From CAYLYM01 sp964387645 (GTDB lineage Bacteria > Calditrichota > Calditrichia > RBG-13-44-9): 30,333 nucleotides of DNA. The translations under genes were made by a program, and so were the position numbers. Below, in pieces: positions 24,896-30,333 of the stretch; the stretch's first letter is position 1, and every line of letters starts with the position of its first letter. Location: contig CAYLYM010000040.1 of assembly GCA_964387645.1 (NCBI GenBank), positions 1 to 30,333 of the forward strand, in the 5' to 3' direction. The notes below the pieces were generated by a model. The model searched no databases and had not been told where the DNA came from. It was given only the letters and a program-made list of their open reading frames with translations.

Positions 24896-26117
24896 ATTCA
24901 AATCTCAACAAGGTGGAATACTTATTACTTATCTTTTTATTATTCTATTTCTTGGATTATTTTGGTTGACTGCGGCAATTTTAATTTCATCCGAGATGAA
25001 AAGTCAAATCAATTATATGGATGATAGAAAAGCTTTTTACGCTGCAGAATCTGGCCTGGAATTAGCAATTGGGGATTTAAATAATGGTGGGGACGGAAAT
25101 TTAAATGATATAATCATTGATGGAATAACAATCAATACTAACAACGAAGGCGATTCAATAATCACAATAATAGCAAAAACTAATGTTACGGCAAAAAAAT
25201 TACAAGTTAAAATAGAGAAAATAGATTTACCGGAAGCATTTTATTATGCAGTAAGTTCATTTAAACCCAATGCAAAATTAAAATTTAACGGAAAACACGC
25301 CTCTTTTATAAGTGGAAATATTTTGAGCTATTCAGAAGAAATAGAATTCGAAAAGGATTATGTCATCGATGAAGGTACAACGCTAATTGTTCCCGAAGGC
25401 ACTGAGGTTGAAAATGAAACATCCTATAATATTAATATTAATTATTTTCCGGCTGGAACAACTCCTGTGGAATGGCCAGAATTGGATACCCGGTACTATG
25501 ATGACTATATTGATAATGTTGAAGGCTATGCTGAATATCCAGAACATGAAATCCGACATGACCTGGATTTAAACACATTACCGGATGGTGTGCTCTATGT
25601 GAGTGATAAAAATTTAAAAATAAAGAAAGGCGTAAAGATCACCGGGCCGGGAGTTATTGTTTCTGGAAAAAAGATCCAAATAGAGAAAGATGTGTCTATC
25701 GGACCTAATGTTCATATCATTGCAGATAAAGACTTAGACGTGAAAGAAGGCGTTAATATAACCGGTATGGGTTCTATCCTCTATTCTTCTACAAAAGTGA
25801 AAATAAAACATGAAAACAATGTGATCTATGGCAGTATAATCAGCCCTAAAAGAGTAGAAATAGATCCGCAGAAAGAATTAGAAAAGCGAGGAGTTATTTA
25901 TGGTATAGTCTATTGCGGAACAGGTGGCAAAGCCAAAATAAGACACGCGACTATCTATGGAAGCATTGTGGCTTATGAATATGAAAAAGACGAAATTCAC
26001 TGTACATACATAGTATTTGATGACAGTTATTTACCTCCAACCGCCCCTCCTGGTCTTCAAACAGTTTCTTCTAAAGGAATTTCAGTTAGAAAAGGAAGCT
26101 GGAAGATCTTAAACTAA
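24882..26117 (+). CDS. PilX/GspK-like tip protein with a beta-solenoid C-terminus
   Basis: A 411-residue protein. The N-terminus has a PilX-type membrane segment (QQGGILITYLFIILFLGLFW) followed by DRKAFYAAESGLELAIGDL, the hallmark PilX/GspK block; the classical G-x4-E prepilin site is not obvious. From about 125 onward the chain is made of short hydrophobic strands alternating with charged turns: LYVSDKNLKIKKGVKITGPG, VIVSGKKIQIEKDVSIGPNV, HIIADKDLDVKEGVNITGMG, then VIYGSIISPKRVEI and VIYGIVYCGTGGKAKIRHAT. Together these suggest a right-handed beta-solenoid resembling bactofilin or polymer-forming domains. It could sit at the pilus tip as an adhesin. GAGG lies about ten bases before the ATG, and the start overlaps the previous gene. 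The function of the C-terminus is inferred from shape only. Confidence 0.8.
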   Translation: MLVIKFKSQQGGILITYLFIILFLGLFWLTAAILISSEMKSQINYMDDRKAFYAAESGLELAIGDLNNGGDGNLNDIIIDGITINTNNEGDSIITIIAKTNVTAKKLQVKIEKIDLPEAFYYAVSSFKPNAKLKFNGKHASFISGNILSYSEEIEFEKDYVIDEGTTLIVPEGTEVENETSYNININYFPAGTTPVEWPELDTRYYDDYIDNVEGYAEYPEHEIRHDLDLNTLPDGVLYVSDKNLKIKKGVKITGPGVIVSGKKIQIEKDVSIGPNVHIIADKDLDVKEGVNITGMGSILYSSTKVKIKHENNVIYGSIISPKRVEIDPQKELEKRGVIYGIVYCGTGGKAKIRHATIYGSIVAYEYEKDEIHCTYIVFDDSYLPPTAPPGLQTVSSKGISVRKGSWKILN

Positions 26118-26285
26118 TCTATTTCAATCAAACATTAAATAATTCTCGAATTAATAGGCAGATATTTTGGCCAACATACTCAAACTTCAGCAAAAAGTCC
26201 AAAAAATAATCGTAATAAATAAAATGAAGGTAACATTTAACCATTCACTTTTTTATCCTAATAAAAATGAGAAGCATTAATCGAT

Positions 26286-27140
26286 TTATTGATTTGGCAA
26301 TCGAATTAGCATGTTATCGATTAAACGAGCGTTTCCAATAAAAACAGCTAATGCAATAAGCGTATAATCCTTAATTTCATTCACAGGCTCCAATGTTTTA
26401 CCATCAACAATAGCGATATAATCAACAGAAGCTGAAGGAACTTTCTGGATCGCCTGTTCCATTTTCATCTGAACCACCGCCGGGTTACGAATACCACTTT
26501 CGATGAGCTCCCTGGCCAATTGCAGGCTTTTATACAAAATCGTTGCATCTTTTCGTTCTTGTGGATTTAGATACCTGTTACGAGAACTCATCGCCAGACC
26601 ATCATTTTCACGAACAATTGGTCCCTCCAAAATTTCAATGTCGAAGTTTAAATCTTTGACCATTTGCTTAATAACCAAAAGCTGTTGGTAGTCTTTCTGT
26701 CCAAAAACAGCAAAATGAGGTTTTACAATATTAAACAACTTACATACAATTGTACTTACCCCCCTGAAATGTGTTGGACGAGAAATACCACACATTGTTT
26801 TCGTAATTTTATCAACATTTACATAAGTAAGGTATGGTTCTGCATAGACTTCATTAGCCACAGGATAAAATATGACATCAACTTCTTCTTTCTCACATAA
26901 TTTTTTATCTCTTTCAAAGTCTCTGGGATATTTATCCAGATCTTCATTTTCTCCAAATTGTGTTGGATTAACAAAAATGCTGATAACCAGTATATCACAT
27001 TTGGGACGGGCTATACGAAAAAGGCTGAGATGCCCCTCATGTAAATATCCCATCGTTGGGACAAATCCAATTGTTTTACCATCCCTTCTCCATTGATTTG
27101 CTAATTTTTGCATTCTATTGATATCAGAAATAATTTGCAT
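26286..27140 (-). CDS. panC: Pantothenate synthetase
   Basis: A 284-residue enzyme, the normal family length, which condenses pantoate and beta-alanine with ATP to pantothenate, the precursor of coenzyme A. It is a nucleotidylyltransferase of the HIGH type: GFVPTMGYLHEGHLSLFRIA with the HxGH motif, VSIFVNPTQFGENEDLDKYP, MCGISRPTHFRGVSTIVCKL, FGQKDYQQLLVIKQMVKDL and the loop LAMSSRNRYLNPQERKDA. GGAG lies about eleven bases before the ATG. panB, the preceding pathway enzyme, is on the same strand upstream but separated by about 625 bases, so they may be transcribed separately. No panD (beta-alanine supply) is in the window. Confidence 0.97.
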   Translation of the reverse strand: MQIISDINRMQKLANQWRRDGKTIGFVPTMGYLHEGHLSLFRIARPKCDILVISIFVNPTQFGENEDLDKYPRDFERDKKLCEKEEVDVIFYPVANEVYAEPYLTYVNVDKITKTMCGISRPTHFRGVSTIVCKLFNIVKPHFAVFGQKDYQQLLVIKQMVKDLNFDIEILEGPIVRENDGLAMSSRNRYLNPQERKDATILYKSLQLARELIESGIRNPAVVQMKMEQAIQKVPSASVDYIAIVDGKTLEPVNEIKDYTLIALAVFIGNARLIDNMLIRLPNQ

Positions 27141-27765
27141 AACTCTACTCCATAAAATTCACAAAATTTTATCATCAATTTTTATGTTTCCCAAAAATTT
27201 TTTAATGATTACAAATTCTATTTGTAGAAAAACATTTGAAAAAATTACAAAAAATGTGATTCCTTCGTTCTGCAAAGCTGGCTCCCCTTCTGAATTCCCT
27301 TATAGCAGGAAAAACAGTAATCCCAACATATTGAGATTTCTAATTTAACTTTTACATTATACTCTAAAATCCATAATTTTCAGATCTTTTCAAAAGCTTT
27401 TTGAATAAATAAAAATATTTGATCACACTTTTTATTCCTAAAAATTATAATTTTATAAGAGAAGTTTTCAGTTTCGAATAATATTGAGATTCTGGTAAGG
27501 ATGTCTATCTGGTCACCAGAAAAGTCTATAACTTCCCGCTGTATCAACCGGTCAGCCAATTGGAGTAAAAGAAATTCAATCTAATACAGGCCACCTTGGA
27601 AGGCCCGTTCTGCAATTTTGAATGACTAGACAATTATTCTTCGGATTTAACATAACAATCATTTAAGAACATAAAAACAAAATTGAAGCTTTTGTTATGA
27701 AAATTTGCTCAAATTTTATTTTGAATTTCTATAAAACTAATAAACACAGATAATAAAAATTCAAT
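27141..27765. other. Gap between panB and panC with a possible gene remnant
   Basis: Mostly AT-rich. Within it, 27380-27580 on the minus strand is open for 66 codons and reads LLLQLADRLIQREVIDFSGD followed by QIDILTRISILFETENF, which looks protein-like. It has only a TTG (27559) as a possible start, no ribosome site, and a stop just upstream. On the plus strand the same patch reads KDVYLVTRKVYNFPLYQPVS for a shorter distance. The local rise in GC at 27500-27620 supports former coding use. I do not recognise a family. Confidence 0.35.
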
Positions 27766-28584
27766 TTACTCAAAAGATTCATCTAAAGACGGGAAAAGAC
27801 CCTTTTTTACATCATTTTTATAGTTCTCAAAAGCTTTTCGCATAATTTGCCCCACTTCGGCATACCTTCTAACAAATTTTGGTTTAAATTTCTCGAAAAT
27901 ACCCAGTAAATCGTGGGTAACCAAAATTTGCCCATCACAATACGGACCTGCTCCTATACCGATGGTAGGCACGTTGACTGACTCGGTAATTTCTTTAGCA
28001 AGGGAGAAAGGAATTTTCTCCAGTACAATTGAAAATACACCAGCTTCTTCTAAAATTTTAGCTTCTTTTTTTAATCGTTGTGCATTGTCTGGACTTTTTC
28101 CCTGTAATTTATAACCACCAAATTTATGAACCGATTGAGGTATTAAACCAATATGCCCCATGACAGGAATACCAATACTAGTTAATTTTCGTATTAACTC
28201 TGCAAAAGGTTCACCACCTTCAATTTTGATAGCTTCTGCCTGACCCTCTTTAAGAAAACGCCCGGCATTCTCCACAGCTTTTTCAAAAGATATTTGATAA
28301 GACAAAAAAGGCATATCAGCTACCACCAGTGCCCTTTTAACTGCCCGGCTGACAATCCGTGTGTGATATAACATCTCTTCCATACCAATGGAAAGGGTAG
28401 TTGCATCCCCTGCCACTACCATTCCGGCTGAATCTCCCACAAGAATAATTTCGATTCCAACTTCATCTAAAATGCTGGCCATAAGAAAATCGTAAGCCGT
28501 CAGAGCAGCAATTTTTTCACCGCGATTTTTATAAACAATTATTTCAGGCACAGTAACTTTTTTTATTTCCTTATCTGCGGACAT
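27766..28584 (-). CDS. panB: Ketopantoate hydroxymethyltransferase
   Basis: A 272-residue TIM-barrel enzyme that transfers a hydroxymethyl group from methylene-tetrahydrofolate to 2-oxoisovalerate, giving ketopantoate. Signatures: EKIAALTAYDFLMASILDEV, ILVGDSAGMVVAGDATTLSI with the metal-binding Asp, DMPFLSYQISFEKAVENAG, AIKIEGGEPFAELIRKLTSI, PVMGHIGLIPQSVHKFGGYK and IGIGAGPYCDGQILVTHDLL. The ATG has AGGAAG upstream. Length is typical. Together with panC it covers two of the steps to pantothenate; the reductase between them (panE or ilvC) is not in the window. Confidence 0.97.
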   Translation of the reverse strand: MSADKEIKKVTVPEIIVYKNRGEKIAALTAYDFLMASILDEVGIEIILVGDSAGMVVAGDATTLSIGMEEMLYHTRIVSRAVKRALVVADMPFLSYQISFEKAVENAGRFLKEGQAEAIKIEGGEPFAELIRKLTSIGIPVMGHIGLIPQSVHKFGGYKLQGKSPDNAQRLKKEAKILEEAGVFSIVLEKIPFSLAKEITESVNVPTIGIGAGPYCDGQILVTHDLLGIFEKFKPKFVRRYAEVGQIMRKAFENYKNDVKKGLFPSLDESFE

Positions 28585-28761
28585 CTTTTCTTCCTGATTT
28601 CTCTATTCAGATATAAATTTAGGAATAAAGCCTGTCTGTTACAACCCAAAATAATTGGAAAGTAATAATAAAAATTTACATAAATCGCAAATAATAATAA
28701 AAAATTATTTTGTTAATAAAAGGAAAAAGAAATTTTTCAAAAAGGGAGTTACAATTTTAAT

Positions 28762-28787
28762 AAAAAAGCCCCCATGGAGGGGGCTTT
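28762..28787 (-). terminator. Intrinsic terminator of groEL
   Basis: On the minus strand, AAAGCCCCC (28787-28779) pairs with GGGGGCTTT (28773-28765) around a five-base loop and continues into a TTTTTT run (28767-28762). It lies just over 20 bases after the groEL stop codon and separates groEL from panB. Confidence 0.92.
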
Positions 28788-28809
28788 GATGACAAACCAA
28801 TTCAATCTA

Positions 28810-30333
28810 TTAATACATTCCACCGCCGTGAGGAGCAGCAGGAGTTTTTTCTTCTTCTGGTTCTTCAGCCACTACAGCTTCAGTCATCAGTAACAATCCG
28901 GCTACTGAGGCAGCGTTTTCTAAGGCAGTCCTGGCAACTTTAGTGGGATCTATAATACCCGCCTTAATCATATCTTCTTCATATTGCTCAGCTGCAGCAT
29001 TGAAACCAAAGTTGGTGGAACCAGTTTTAACCTTTTCTACAATCACCGAGCCTTCTAAACCAGTGTTGTTGACAATCTGACGAATAGGTTCCTCTAAAGC
29101 TCTGAGAATAATATTCACACCAATTTGTTTATCACCTTCCAATTTCAATTTTTGGACAGCTGGAATTGCCCGCAAATAAGCCACACCACCACCAGGAACT
29201 ATACCTTCTTCAACAGCCGCTCGTGTAGCATGCAAAGCATCCTCAACTCGGGCTTTCTTTTCTTTCATTTCAACTTCGGTAGCAGCTCCTATCTTAATTA
29301 CGGCTACACCACCTGCTAACTTAGCCAGACGTTCCTGTAATTTTTCACGATCATAATCGGAAGTAGTCGTTTCAATTTGCTTTTTAATTTGATTAATACG
29401 ACCTTTGATTTCTTCGGTTTTTCCAGCACCTTCTACGATGGTGGTATTTTCTTTATCAATAACAATGCGTTTTGCGCTACCCAGATCACTCAAAACAGTA
29501 TTTTCCAGTTTGAAACCAGCTTCTTCGCTAATGACACGTCCACCAGTGAGAATAGCAATATCTTCTAACATGGCTTTACGTCGATCACCAAAGCCAGGAG
29601 CCTTCACAGCAGCAACTTTTAGAGTACCACGAATCTTGTTCACAACCAGGGTAGCTAATGCTTCGCCTTCCACATCTTCAGCAATGATCAACAACGGTTT
29701 GCCAGTTTGAGCAACTTTTTCTAAAACTGGCAAAAGATCTTTCATGTTTGAAATCTTTTTATCATGAATCAAAATCAGTGCATCTTCCAAAACCGCTTCC
29801 ATGTTCTCAGGATCAGTTACGAAATATGGAGAAAGATAACCACGATCGAATTGCATACCTTCTACTACATCCAGGGTAGTCTCCATGGATTTGGCTTCTT
29901 CAACGGTAATAACACCTTCATTGCCCACTTTCTCCATGGCTTCGGCAAGCAATTCACCAATGGCCATATCGTTATTAGCAGAGATAGCGCCAACCTGAGC
30001 AATTTCTTTTTTGCCTTCCACAGGCTTGCTTAGTTTCCTTAGCTCTTCCACAACTACTTTAGCTGCTTCTTCAATACCACGTTTAATTTCAGTTGCATTA
30101 GCACCGGCAGTTACATTTTTTAAACCTTCATTGAAAATAGCTTGGGCAAGAACAGTAGCAGTGGTTGTTCCGTCTCCAGCATCATCACTTGTTTTAGAAG
30201 CCACTTCTTTTACCATCTGAGCACCCATATTTTGAATGCGATCTTCCAATTCGATTTCTTTAGCCACCGTGACACCATCTTTAGTTACTGTGGGTGCACC
30301 AAATTTTTTTTCAATGACAACATTTCGACCCTT
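28810..30333 (-). CDS. groL: Chaperonin GroEL, N-terminus beyond window
   Basis: 507 residues of the 60 kDa chaperonin that folds proteins in an ATP-driven double ring. The frame is open to the right edge, and about 30 N-terminal residues are missing: the visible part begins at KGRNVVIEKKFGAPTVTKDG. The ATPase motif DDAGDGTTTATVLAQAI is present, as are ISANNDMAIGELLAEAMEKV, GYLSPYFVTDPENMEAVLED, the apical APGFGDRRKAMLEDIAILTG and GIVPGGGVAYLRAI. The C-terminus ends EEPEEEKTPAAPHGGGMY, so the flexible Gly-Gly-Met tail is reduced to a single GGGMY. groES would be expected just outside, upstream. An internal GTG near 30267 is not the start, because homology continues beyond it. Confidence 0.97.
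   Translation of the reverse strand, partial: KGRNVVIEKKFGAPTVTKDGVTVAKEIELEDRIQNMGAQMVKEVASKTSDDAGDGTTTATVLAQAIFNEGLKNVTAGANATEIKRGIEEAAKVVVEELRKLSKPVEGKKEIAQVGAISANNDMAIGELLAEAMEKVGNEGVITVEEAKSMETTLDVVEGMQFDRGYLSPYFVTDPENMEAVLEDALILIHDKKISNMKDLLPVLEKVAQTGKPLLIIAEDVEGEALATLVVNKIRGTLKVAAVKAPGFGDRRKAMLEDIAILTGGRVISEEAGFKLENTVLSDLGSAKRIVIDKENTTIVEGAGKTEEIKGRINQIKKQIETTTSDYDREKLQERLAKLAGGVAVIKIGAATEVEMKEKKARVEDALHATRAAVEEGIVPGGGVAYLRAIPAVQKLKLEGDKQIGVNIILRALEEPIRQIVNNTGLEGSVIVEKVKTGSTNFGFNAAAEQYEEDMIKAGIIDPTKVARTALENAASVAGLLLMTEAVVAEEPEEEKTPAAPHGGGMY

Noticed and set aside
1..30333. tRNA or rRNA genes, CRISPR arrays, insertion sequences
   Set aside because: I saw no cloverleaf with T-arm consensus, no rRNA segments, no regularly spaced repeats and no transposase or integrase.

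Overview
The window comes from an AT-rich (by eye about 35-40% GC), Gram-negative bacterium. It encodes an outer-membrane secretin, an outer-membrane beta-barrel protein and lipoprotein-type signal peptides. Its gene content (a LolA-like/beta-barrel/TetR operon, a metY-thrA-metX operon behind a SAM-I riboswitch, a PilM-PilN fusion) suggests the FCB side of the tree, perhaps a Calditrichota-like lineage. That placement is inference from gene style, not a measured phylogeny. Several promoters match the sigma70 consensus closely.

Layout: (1) 1-2764, minus strand: an autoregulated operon of TetR repressor, LolA-like periplasmic protein and outer-membrane barrel (cut by the window edge). A perfect TTGACA-17-TATAAT promoter is followed by a palindromic operator. 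(2) 3088-8761, plus strand: the methionine operon. Its leader has an unusual composite architecture: a consensus promoter, a short ORF in which 12 of 32 codons encode methionine (counting the TTG start), a strong terminator with a perfectly matched competing antiterminator that starts inside the ORF, then a canonical SAM-I riboswitch with its own terminator, then metY, thrA (aspartokinase-homoserine dehydrogenase) and metX. The enzymes take aspartate to homoserine, O-acetylhomoserine and homocysteine. (3) 8762-10308: a decaying region with two convergent envelope-protein pseudogenes and no intact gene. (4) 10309-20751, minus strand: type IV pilus machinery in two blocks, pilB(REC fusion)-pilD-pilC-pilin and pilM/N fusion-pilO-pilP-pilQ-pilT. 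(5) 20802-23449: an RluA-family pseudouridine synthase and convergent rsmB. (6) 23989-26117, plus strand: a second pilus block of two minor pilins and a PilX-like protein with a large beta-solenoid-like C-terminus, probably matured and exported by the machinery of region 4. (7) 26286-28584, minus strand: panC and panB of pantothenate synthesis. (8) 28810-30333, minus strand: groEL, truncated at its N-terminus by the window edge, with a clear terminator.

Most notable is the methionine leader at 3088-3544. It reads as a ribosome-stalling attenuator that would sense Met-tRNA supply, placed in series with a SAM-sensing riboswitch, so that two signals of the same pathway gate one operon. The PilB-receiver fusion, the PilM-PilN fusion and the solenoid-bearing PilX-like protein are the other points of interest.
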